Of a stretch of DNA of 64,000 bases, positions 31,752 to 43,900 are shown piece by piece. The DNA comes from Triplophysa rosa. Its lineage: Eukaryota; Chordata; Actinopteri; Cypriniformes; Nemacheilidae. The position numbers and the translations under genes were made by a program. Position 1 is the stretch's first letter. Each line of letters opens with the position of its first letter. Under the pieces are notes generated by a model. It saw only the letters and a list, made by a program, of their open reading frames with translations. It ran no database searches and was not told the origin of the DNA. Where the stretch lies: NCBI RefSeq assembly GCF_024868665.1, contig NC_079892.1:8258251-8322250 (forward strand), read 5' to 3'.

Positions 31752-31910
31752 ATGCTAAAGCGGTTGGATAAGATCAGGTTCAGAGGGCCGAAGCGAGATG
31801 AGTTCCTGGACCTTGCCGAGTCCCCCAACGCGTCCGACAGTGAATGTAACGACGACATGCCGGTGAAACAGCGGACCGCCAGCAAAGATGCAGAGGAGCA
31901 GCGAGACCCT
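31752..31910 (+). CDS. gramd4: gramd4 coding exon 1
   Basis: The exon starts at acceptor 31703 (ccctgcag/g). Coding from ATG 31752: M-L-K-R-L-D-K-I-R-F-R-G, then L-A-E-S-P-N-A-S-D. Donor cct/gtaagt. Confidence 0.95.
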
Positions 31911-34900
31911 GTAAGTAACAGCGGTTTATCTCTGTGTGAATTGGTTTGAAAAGAAAACTAAAATACATCTACAGTCATTCTAATTTTGAGATAATGAGCA
32001 TCAAAGTTTGATTTCAACCATTCATTTCATTATAATTTTAATCTTTGACATGGTCTTGTTTACTCGATATTACAATTATCAAGGTAATTTTCCACAGACT
32101 GTACTTTTGTGTGTTTCTGTATAAATGACCCTTTCTGGTTGAAATTGCCCTCTGTTATCCACATGGACTATTTCTAGTAGAAAAGCAACCTTAAGAAAAT
32201 CGCTTAAAGAATGAAGACAAGACACCATGTTTCGAGAAGATTTATGTTCTCCAACCACTTTTATCTGAGCGAGCCTCGTCCAAGCATGTTTTCAAAGAAA
32301 TTTCATTTGCAGCTTTATAATTCGATAAAGACAGGAAAGCTAACCTGTGATGTGTCTGCCATCTGGTTGTCACGGTTACAGCTGCCACACCGGCCTTGGT
32401 TTGATGAGCAGCAGACTCTGTGTTTTGCCGGACGTCTGTGAAGACGTTGTTGTAATATTTCTCAGTCTGTACGGATTTAGAGACTCATTGTTCAGACTGT
32501 AATGTGGTTCATCTGATTGTTGGACTGCACAGAGAAGAATATAAATTAGACATCATTTTGATTTCTCTATAATTGAGCCTTAACAAGTTCTTAATGGCTC
32601 TGATGTCTGTTGAGTCTTGACGTACTGAAGCCACGACGGAGCGATACGATCTTCAGGGAGCCTGGGAACTTTTATTTCCTTCTGATTTGTCTTACTGCTT
32701 GCCTCTAGGCGGGTTCAGGGACTCTCGCTATGTCAGCTGCCATCCAGGACTACCAGAGGTGCGAAACGGACAGGCTCAATGAGGTCAAAGGTCACCTGGA
32801 GATAGCCTTACTGGAAAAGCACTTCCTTCGTAAGTACCTGAGAGACGTTCTCGCTTCATTGCCATTTCATATAGTTACATTGCTCCCAGTCGAGCTCGAG
32901 TTGAGTTCGGAGGGTAAGAACTGAGCTCATCGCAGTGCATTCTGGCATTGCCTGAGACGGCATTCGAATTTAGCGTATAATATTCTTTGTTTTATTTGGA
33001 TATACAGTGCATTAGACAGGTTTTGTGGGGTCTATGTGTGGACCGGCAGTATATCACAGCTTAAGTGGCCGATCGCTCGCCGTGATTGTCAGTTTATCAC
33101 CCTGTGCAGTGGAGCGAGATCATTCTCATTAGGACTCACAGGACCTGAGCCGTTCTCACAGTAATAAACCCAGCAAGTATTTCGCTGAACTTGTCTGACC
33201 TGTAACACTGTTCTTTTAGTGGGGCTATGAGAGATGAAGGTTAGCCTGTGTCAGGGTCGATATGTACACACATACACACAACACGCTGGTTTTCTGGGTT
33301 AAAGGAGTTAGTGTGTTAAGATGTGATATAGTTACCATGTGCATACATTTTAATCTTACCGTATATTCTTAATGGGCTTGTTATATACAGTTGGGGTAAG
33401 TTGTGTTAGTTGACCACAATTTTGGTCACATTTCTGTCAAATCTGTGATATTCTTAAATATTATTTTACAACCAGTAAAAAGCATATTGGAGTTTAACAC
33501 TAAAATTCTCCTTGTTTAAAGAACAATTTAAGTAAAACCTCACTTTTTTTCTATATATTTTTATTATATTTTATTACATTTTGAATTGGCATATTCATGT
33601 TAATTTTACTTTAATCTTTAGTAATTGTATCTACTTTTGTCATTTCATTAATAATTTGATAATTATATTGCTATTATATTAAATTAAAATTTATTTTTAT
33701 TTTTATTTAATTGTTAGTTAATAGTTAATAATGAATAATAATATATTATATATGTATAATTATAAACTGAACTAAACCTCTCTTTTTATTACCTTTTGAA
33801 TTTTTAATCTTTATGAATTTATTTCACTTTAGTGCTCAAATATTATTTAGCCTGAAAATGTATTTGATTTCAAGTAACAGAAACGTTTTAATCGTTTTAT
33901 GAAACTATAATAACCTTGTTTGAAACAGGAAAATATCTCTTAAAACATTTACAGGAATAGTTCACCCAAAAATGAAAATTCTGTCATCATTTACTCACCC
34001 TCAGGTTGTTTAAAACCTGTATAAATTTAGCTATTTTTAATTCTGGGACATAATCCATTACCATAGTAGGAAAAAAAATGTTCTGTTGAACACAAAAGAA
34101 GATATTTTGAAGAATTTAGGAAAGCAAGCAGTTCTGGTGCACCTTCGACTAACATTGAATGATGTTCCAGAACTGAAAATTGCTAACATTCTTCCAGATA
34201 TCTTCCTCTGTGTTCATCAGAACAAAGTCATTCACAATTCCTCAATTCACTACATGGCCTTACTGATGCTTTAGTTGTCTATTATGAGGTCGGGGTTGTC
34301 TGGTCTATTTTTAGACTCGCTGTTTGTGTTTGTATGTGTGTGCACGTATACCCTCAAGCGTTGCGGTACTGGAGAGCAGTGAAAGGTCATTTTGGGAACG
34401 TCAAACTGTTGCTGTCCATTAAAGCAGACTGGACTTATTAATAGTGTGTTACACAACAGAAACCTGTCTGCTCACAAAGCCCAATGAATTGTAATGAAGT
34501 GTAGAGGTGATACAAAGCCATGTATTCTGCAGCTTTCCCCTTTTTGGTGATATTAGAATTTTAATTAAATCATTTCTAACGTCCTGAATTAAATACCTAT
34601 TCATAACTGTCCTTGCCTAATGCAAATTAAGTGCAAAATGAAATGCAAATAATCGTATAATAGTTAGGACAGCGTAGTAAAACGGGATGTCAGCCTTTAC
34701 TTTGCCATCCCACATGCAGAGAGAAATATAAATGTACTGTGGTGACCATCATATACCGGAATACCTGGAAAATCTGTTTTAATACTGACAGAGTTTTGAG
34801 ATGTAGTTGCCAGGGCCCAGTAACAAACAGTCATGAGACTGTTTAAGCTTGTGTTTTCTTATATTACTGTTCCTGTATCGTATGATGACCTCTGTGGAAT

Positions 34901-37900
34901 CCACAGCTGTCTTAATTTTACAATAGAGTTGTGGTTACCCCCCAGTCTCTGTTTCCTCAGTCAGAACATAATGACCCTAATGTAATACACAAAGTCAGCG
35001 TGAATATGAAAGTCCATCATTGCAGTATTTTTCTCTCTGTGTTTTAGTCTTGTTCTGCTGTAAAATATGTACAGTACTTAAAATGAGATTCATTTGCTTG
35101 AAGCAAAAGAACACAAGATATTAAAACTTGTTTTGGAAGAAAACATTTTGAATTAAGCTTATTTTTGTTATACCCTGTTGGAAAAGTTTTTTTTTTTTAA
35201 GAGAAAACCTTACCAAATGTAGCCAGTGGGTGAAAAAGCTCAAGTAAGATAAGAAAACTTTTCAAAATATTTTCAGTCATAGCAGAGCATGTTAATAGTT
35301 ACGCTAATGCTAATATGCTAATGGTCTTTATTTGACCTATGATAGTGTGTCAAGTGTATTTATTAACCAATATCGGCAAATGTTAAAGGGACAGTTTACC
35401 CCAAAATTCTGTCTCCATTTACTCACCCTCAAGTCGTTCCAAATCTGTATAAATTTCTTTTTTTCTGGTGAACACAAAGATATTTGGAAGAATGCTTGGA
35501 ACCAAACAGTTCTTGGCCACCATTGACTACCATAGTAGGAAAAATTGCTTTATAAATGTCTTTGTTCTGTTAAACACAAAAGAAGATAATTTGAGGAATG
35601 GAACCGTAGGAAAAGCAAACAGTTCTGGGGCACTGTTGACTACCATAGCAGGAACAATTATGGTATGTCATGGCTTCGAGGGAAGTAAACCAAGTTCTTA
35701 TCTAATGAACAACAATATGTCCTTATCAATGTCCTTATCTTTATTTCTTTATCGTTCTTTTTTTCTCTCCTCAATGTTTAAACGCTGTTTTGTCACTTGG
35801 ACACACTTGTTGAGAAGTCTCCCCGTTGACTTCAGGGTTATTGGTTTACAGTTAGTTAAGCTTACGAATACAGTTAGTAGCACCTGAGAACAGTGTCTAA
35901 TTTTACCTTGAGAGACCTTTAAGACACAAAGTGTCACTTGCATTGCAAGGACGATTATTTACTGGCTTGCACTGTATTTTGGCCACATTTGATCACACAA
36001 AATCTAGATCTAGCACATTTGCCACCTCACCTCTGCTGAGCTTCTGACCTGACTGTAAAATGAAGAATAGCATCATGGGATAGATTAGGCTATAAATATT
36101 AATATCACTTTGTGGTTTTAACATTGTGAAACACCTCGTTCGGTTACTCTGGAGTGCGTTGACGAATGATCTTAATTCACGCCTCCTTTTATCACACCTG
36201 CCCTTGAGTCCGCAGCGGAGTGGGGGGGGGGGGGGTCTTCATCACGACTGTAGTGCCTCTGTGGGAGATGCAGGAACTGATGAATTATAGATGACGATGG
36301 GCTTGTGTTCCAGGGTAACCTTGAGGCAGGTATTGTGTGAAATAAAGGGCGGCTGGAAAGAGACTGTTGTACAGTATTGATGTACTGTATGACAGTACAG
36401 AGAAAAAATGTTTAATTAAAATATGTTGTCTTGGTGTTTGTGTTTTCCTTTTACAAGATAAAGAGCAGTCAGTCTGTGAAAACAGTGTGTGGAGCTACAT
36501 GTTTGTTTGGTTTGTGAGTCAGGAAGTGTGTTTTGTTTCTTTGCTGAGCATCCTGTCCTTTGAAATGGCTTTATTTAGTGTCTTTTTGGAGATGGGTGAT
36601 CAAGTCTATTGGTCTTTTTTGTTTACATTTAAAGGGAACTCAAGGGAAAGTTCCAAACGTCGTGACTGAACAAAACTTGAGTGAGGACAATGCCAGTCAT
36701 ATTAAAACTGCCCAAATATTGGCAGATATATAATTTATCACTAGTTACACTTTTGATATCTAAACCAGTTATGTCTTTTCATCCATGTTTCCTCAAGTAA
36801 ACAAACCGATCTTACCGTTAAATGAAATAATGAAATATTATTAAATGACATTCATATTACATTGATATTATAATATAATACATATTATAATAAAATATTT
36901 ATTTTAAAATAGACATTTATTAAATATTATTCTTTGTTTACTGCTCACAGAGGAGGAGCTGCGGAAGCTTCGAGAAGAGACCAACGTTGAGATGATGAAA
37001 CAAGAGCTCGAGAAAGAGAAGTCGAAAAGAATCGATCTTGAGCAAAAATTGAATGACATTCTTAGATCCAGGTATGTAAGGTTCATATTCATCCAAAAAA
37101 ATCATTTTTGTGAGGCTTTTTACACATGCTGTGCTGAAAGTCAACACTGTAAAATCCTCTCCAAGACGTTTTTACTCTTAATTCCACTAGTTTTTACTGT
37201 ACTGCATTATGCAGTAAATAAAAAGATCATTGTTTGGCCTTGGATTGTCTGTTGGGGGCAATGTTACCCGTATTTTGTGTTCACAAGTTTATTTCTGCGA
37301 TTATGTGGAATTGAGCACAGTGTATTTTAAGATGCCTGTGGAAAAAAACAAATATTTTGCCCCAATCAGTTTTTCACGATAGAAAATGTTGGTATGTGTG
37401 TTCTTGATATAGACTGGAAGACTCACCCCCTCCAACCTCAAAACCACAGGTTACATCTGTCAATGGAACAGGTAAAGTTCCTTTTTTAATCAAATCTGCA
37501 GTTACTTCAGACTTCATCATAATCAGTGCATGTATGCTGTTGATGATGTAGAGAATTTGCTTGAGCATATTGTTCCTGTTTCTTATTGAAACGGATTCTG
37601 GGCAGGACATATAAAAGGGCTGACACATCTGTCCAACAGTAAATAGCCAATAGTATTTCGGAGTTCTGAGTATTAGGTATTAGGGTTTAAGGTGTTCCCA
37701 TTCTACAGAGAATTTGATTTGACGGTGCAAGATGAGTCATCAGCGATTCTGGTATATTTTTTCCAGAAGGAAATAGTTATATATTTTATATGCATAATGC
37801 TTTGGTACTACTTAATCTTTTTTGTTGCTAAAACATAATTTTCTAATCTTTTTTTGTTGCTTAAAGTCCCAGTGAAAATAAAAATTACAATTCTTATTTT

Positions 37901-40900
37901 TTCATGAAATATTGCAGCAATTATAGTAAATAGCTTATCAATGTGGGTCATTTTCAAATTCATGTACCCTTCCACCCTGTAATGACTATCCATCTCAAAT
38001 GATGCAAGTTAGACAGCTAGGACGGAGCATACGTTAACTCCTCCCCTTCCAGTGTCAGTCTGCTGCCAGTTTCATTTAAAAATACAACGGCTGTTTTTAT
38101 ACATCCAATCTATTCGCAGTGAAAAACGCAAGCCACGCCCACTAATTTTCTCCTTTGAAATTCATTTTCACTCGAAAATGCGTCAGAACACGGAAGTAAA
38201 AACGATCGCAACTTCCGGTTCAAGGGGACTTTAAGCATAATTTTCTCATCTTTTTGTTTTAAGGTAAATTCCGATATAGCTGATCATTTGTAACAGACTT
38301 GATTTAAAAGGTGCAATATAATTATATAATGTTGCTTATTTCTTATCCTTTATGGCTTTCTTTAATAAAACACTTCATTATGTTATTTTGTTAGCAAGTA
38401 CTAGCATTAGCATTTGGAAAATATAGGTCCCAAAACCTCCCTTTGAAATCTGCTTTGTTCTTTGCTTGAAAGAGTTGTATTGTATACTCAAATTGTATGT
38501 ATTTTGTATGTGCATCAATGCATGCTGAGGGTTTGTGACACACACAAACATTATCTCTCAATCATTTGCTCTGAAAATCAGTCGAGGGACATGTGATTAG
38601 AGTTTAACCCTCACTTCAGCCGCAGGACTGCTTGAAGCGGGATTTTCTGTTTAACAATGACTACCATTCACACAAAGATATTTTACTTTATCACAATTCA
38701 TTCCTTTGTCAAACACAGTTTATGTTGAGATTGTTATAACACAATTTAAATGATAGCAAAACTGAACCACCACGTGTATACTCCAGGCTGTGAATCATTA
38801 GATAAAAAAAAGTTTTGCACTAATTTGCTCTTGGTTGAAGCTTTCATTGTGACACATTCCTGGTTGATTTTGTTTTATTGTTTTTTTACTAAAAGGAGAC
38901 AAACAGAAGGAGACCCTACGCTCTCAGTTGTGGAAATGGCTCTATGAACGCTTTGGGGTTTATATAGAAGATTTCCGCTTTCAGCCTGAAGAAAACACAG
39001 TCGAGACCGAAGAACCACTAAGTGCTAAACGGTGAGCAGACCAAGCATTGGTTTGTTTTTGTTTATTATTTTTTACTGAACAGCATTATCTCTCAATCTC
39101 TCTCATTATGTCCAGGTCTCGTGTTTTTCTTTAGCCCGTCCAGCTTACACTTCATAATTTTCATGCTATTCTTGGCTTTTTTACACACCTGACAGATCTC
39201 TTTAAATAATTATTTTTCTTCTTGTTGCAGATTAACTGAAAATATGAGAAGACTCAGTAAGTGTTTTCATGTTGCAGTCAAACAACCCTCAAGCTATACA
39301 GTATCTTAAGGCATAATTCAATCAATAAAAATTAGACCTGCGTAGAGCGGCAGCTCTTAAAGGGGCGGCGTTCTTAAATGTGCTGCTGTGACTCCTGTCA
39401 CTAATGTTAATCAAAGAACAAAAGAAAAGAAGAAATCAATGTGATTTTGTAGCTTTAATGAGAATTCTTCTGTATTTCATGTATTTAGCAGTAAAGACTG
39501 TAAAGTGTTTGAGAACTTTATTTATTTTCTGTATATTACCTACCTGTTAGACAGGTAGGAAGCGCACACTTATTATAATGGGTTTGATTGGTAGAAAAAA
39601 AAGAATATATTTAATAAAGACATCAGTTGCAAAGCCAACAATATTAGAATGTTGGCTTTCATTCATAAAATGATGCTGTTAAAGAAATGTGTTGTTTCTA
39701 CATTAATTTGGAGATAAAATGTGAAATTATTAGAATGTAAAAGTATATTTAAAAACATAAAAGCTGTGTGTGATTAGTTAGTTAATTTTTTTTAATCGAT
39801 TGACAGCACTAAAATAAACATGTTAAACAAAATAAATAGTGTATGTTTAATTTCACTATACATGTGCGATTAATCACACGAAAAAGGTGCGATTACACGA
39901 GATTACATTTTTTTATCCCTTGACAGCCCTAATATAAAACAATAAAAACAAAAAATTCTGACATCATTTACTCACCCATGTGTTGTTTCTAACTCATTCT
40001 TTTGTCTTTGGAGAAAATGGCTTTAGTCACCATTCGCTTATATTGTATGACAAAATTTGCATGACTGTCTTCAAAATTTAATCTCTTGACATTTTAATGG
40101 AGGAAGGTGAATCATGTGTGTACAAAAATCAAGCATATAGCGTTAGTTCTGGCAGGTCACGTGAGTCAAGCCCGCATCAGCTGATCCTCATCTTCCTATA
40201 GAAATATGACGCAATCACAGCTTCCGTTTAAATTTCATTCAGCTAACAGAAGCTTATGGCATTGCTCAGGAGCAAATTACCCTCCTCCATCCCCAGCTCC
40301 ACCTCACATTTTCAATTGTGACTTGACTGTTATTTCTTTTCACAGTCTCAATTACTTTACATTATGTGTTACACTTAAATGTCATATAAACTAATGACCT
40401 CTGCTTGTTCTGTTCTGTTTACCCTAATGGGGGTTATCGCTGTGCTCCATGCTCTTTTTCATGCTGGCTGCATGGATGGGCAGGGAGTTTTTTGCCCAAA
40501 ACAGAACCATACCGGCAATCTAAAATGTATGCTAATTGTCAATAATTTTTGACGGTAGTGAACCTGACAGAAATAACGTTGAGAAACTGATGACCTTTCA
40601 TTTTTGCGTGACCTGTCCCTTTAAGACTTTTTAACAGATCGCATCCTATTTTAACCCTCTGTCTGTTTTCAGAACGGGGTGCTAAACCTGTAACTAACTT
40701 CATGAGGAACCTGTCTGCTTTATCCAGTTGGCATTCTGTCTACACATCAGCCATCGCCTTTATTGTGAGCGGGATCGACCACCCACACAAACCCTTTATG
40801 CAGTATTCATCATGGTTTATAATATTTGTCTTGCCAGATGGTCAAAGATTTGTTTTACCACCACAGTTAAGGCAAATAAAACTCCATCCAGGGTTACAGT

Positions 40901-43900
40901 TAAACGGTGTCTGGATAACCAGCACCAACTTTATCAAAAATAAATGTTAATTTAATATTTGTTGAAATTTTTTTACTGTTACAGTTATATAGATTACTAG
41001 TAAGTGATGCCACAGAATGTTTCTGTATTGAGATAAAGATGGTTTTAATATGAACAGATGAATGTGCAATTTAAAAAAAAATTATACAAATGTTCCTTCT
41101 ATCTTTTTCCCACAGATCTATATGAATGCTGCCTGGCATGGCTGGGTTATCCCCATGTTTCTATTTTTAGCCATTTTGCGGTTGTCCTTGAATTACCTCA
41201 TAGCAAAGTATGTCCTACATGATCTGTCACTGGTTCAATTCACAACTAGTTCACAAGGCCTTAAGTTTAGCACTTTATTATTCTGCCAACGCTTCACAAT
41301 AAGATTGCATTTGTTAATATTAGTAAAGCATGAACTAGCAACGAACAATATGTTTAATCTTTGTTAATGTTAGTTTTTGTACTAACTTACATTAACTAAT
41401 GTTAACAGGATGTTCTGAATATATGACTGCCCTGATAATGTCAAAAAACCTGCAATATATATATATATATATATATATACAGTATATAGCCAAACAAATA
41501 TGCAGGATAAAAAAAATTAAGGCAACTTCAAATCATTCATGAATTAAATGTTTTCGGAGATGAAATTAGGGCTGTCAGCATTAACGCGTTAAAGCGTGCG
41601 ATTATTTTTTTAGGTTAACGCGTTAAAATATTTAACCCAATTAACGCAGCATCCGTTTATTTTGTCATCCTTTGTATAGTTTACATTATGTAATCACGCT
41701 CTCGTTCTTGCAAAGGCCTTTAAACCCTTTAAGTGCGATTTAAAACGGTTGCTTTGACGCGTTCAGTATAGATCGACAGCTTCTGGCTGTGGGACGCGGC
41801 GCAACACAACAGTCCCGTCTGTTGTAAGTTATACAGTCACGGGCTAAAGGCTGCGTCAGTGAATCTCTGTCAGACAGCGTACCAGTATTAATATTCGTGC
41901 TTGAACAAACAGAAACAAACAAGATTATGCCAGAAAGCACATTTGTGACCCTGGACAACAAAACCAGTTTTATGAGTCAATTTTTCGAAATTGAGATTTT
42001 TACATAATCTGAAATCTGAATAATTAAGCTTTCTACTGATGTATGGGTTGTCAGGATCAGACAATATCTGGCCGAGATACAACGGTTTAAAACTGGAATC
42101 TGAGGATGCAAAAAAATTCTAAATATTGAGAAAATTGCCTTTGAAGTTGTTAATCAGAGGCACTGTAACAGGCCATCCACTCACAAAAATAAAGTTTGTA
42201 TATATTTAGTGTAGAAAATTTACAAAATATCTTCATGGAACATGATCTTTACTTAATATCCTAATTATTTCGGGCATAAAAGAAAAATCGATAATTTTGA
42301 CCCATGCAATGTATTTCTGTCTTTTTCTACAAATGTTCCCGTGCTACTTAAGACTGGTTTTGTGATACAGGGTCTCATTTTGTCTAGCATTTTCGTAAGC
42401 ACGGATTTCAGCTTGTTAAATAAAATCCTAAATGAATGCAGAGTTGTGAAAATGGCAAAGGGCGTCAGATCTGCGTAGAGCAGATTTTAAGCGGCCCCTT
42501 TAAGCAGCTCTTAAAGGGGCCGCATTCTTAAACCTGCTGCTGTGACTCCTGTCACTAATGTTAATCAAGGAACAAAAGAAAAGAGGAAATCAATGCGTTT
42601 TGTAGCTTTTATTCTGTATTTAATTTAGCATTAAAGACTGTAAAGTGTTTGAGAACTTAAATCAATTTCTGTACATTTCCTACCTGTTAAAACATGATAG
42701 CTCTCAATTATACTGTTTTTCAACGTTGAAGGGCTATAATTAATGTTAAAATAAAAAAGAATATTTAATCAATTTAATGGAGACATCAGTTGCAGTACTA
42801 ACATCAGAATGTTGGCTTTCATTCATAAAATGATGCTGTTAAAGAAATCTGTTGTTTCTGCATTAATTTGGAGATGAAATGTGAAATTATTAGAATGTAA
42901 AAGTATATTTCAAAACATTAATGTTATGTGCGATTAATCGTGATTAATCAGATTCATTTTTTTAATCGATTGACAGCACTAGTTTAAATACTTTGATTAC
43001 AAAATTTCTTAAGTCAACTCAAATCTTGGTTTAAAATAAGTAAATTGGAAAAGCACAACAAATTTTTATGAGCAACTCAAAAAGATTTGTGGCAACTCAT
43101 CACCGACACGTGCACTAATGTTTAAACAAACAGAAATAAGTACAGTGACATTATACATAAGTGCTGCTTGTTTAATCCGCAAATTGTTCAAGTTAATAAT
43201 AATCATTTGTTTAAATAACTCGAAGATTTCAATTCCAGAATTTTTAACATTTATTTATCACTACTGTATTCATTAACATTAATCATGATGATAATAAATG
43301 CTGTAGATGCTGTATTGTTCATTGTTAGTTGACGCTAACTAATGTATTTACAGTCTGAATTAACTAATGGAACTTTAATTCCAAATGTTGTTATTATTTA
43401 GTTAAAATAAATTGTTTATTAAATAGAAAAAAGTTTCTAAAATGTTCACACATTGCATTAGTTTATCATTTAAATCATTTATCATTTAAATATTTAGTGC
43501 TTAGGAACTAGATCTGAATTATAACCTTTGGCACGTGTATTTTCAGAGGTTGGAGAATACAGTGGAGTATCGTGCCTGAGGTCTCGGAACCAATGGTAAA
43601 TCTAAAAATATATGAAAATATTTTAGAGCAGTATAACAAGAAACAATAGATTAAGCATGATTTGATGTAAAAATGTGGTTGGTCGAAGATTCTTCATGTC
43701 ACGCTTTTTGTTTCAGGAACCTCCAAAGGAAGATCTCACAGTCTCAGAGAAGTTCCAGTTAGTTCTGGATGTTGCACAGAAAGCACAGGTGAGTGTGATA
43801 AAACTCCTGTAATGCAAACAAACACATTTTGCCTCGGCTCACACAATAAACAAATGTGTGCTCTCACAGAATCTGTTTGGAAAGATGGCTGACGTTTTGG

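Larger units (their letters stand above)
32830..36950 (+). other. gramd4: gramd4 intron (4.1 kb)
   Basis: It contains two MITE family A copies (33950-34232, 35383-35670), an A/T-rich stretch (33540-33900) and a 13-G run near 36222. No coding block is seen. Confidence 0.65.

Noticed and set aside
36222..36235. Poly-G run as a G-quadruplex regulator
   Set aside because: A single homopolymer in a mid-intron position with no conservation evidence. More likely a simple repeat, and its exact length is uncertain.
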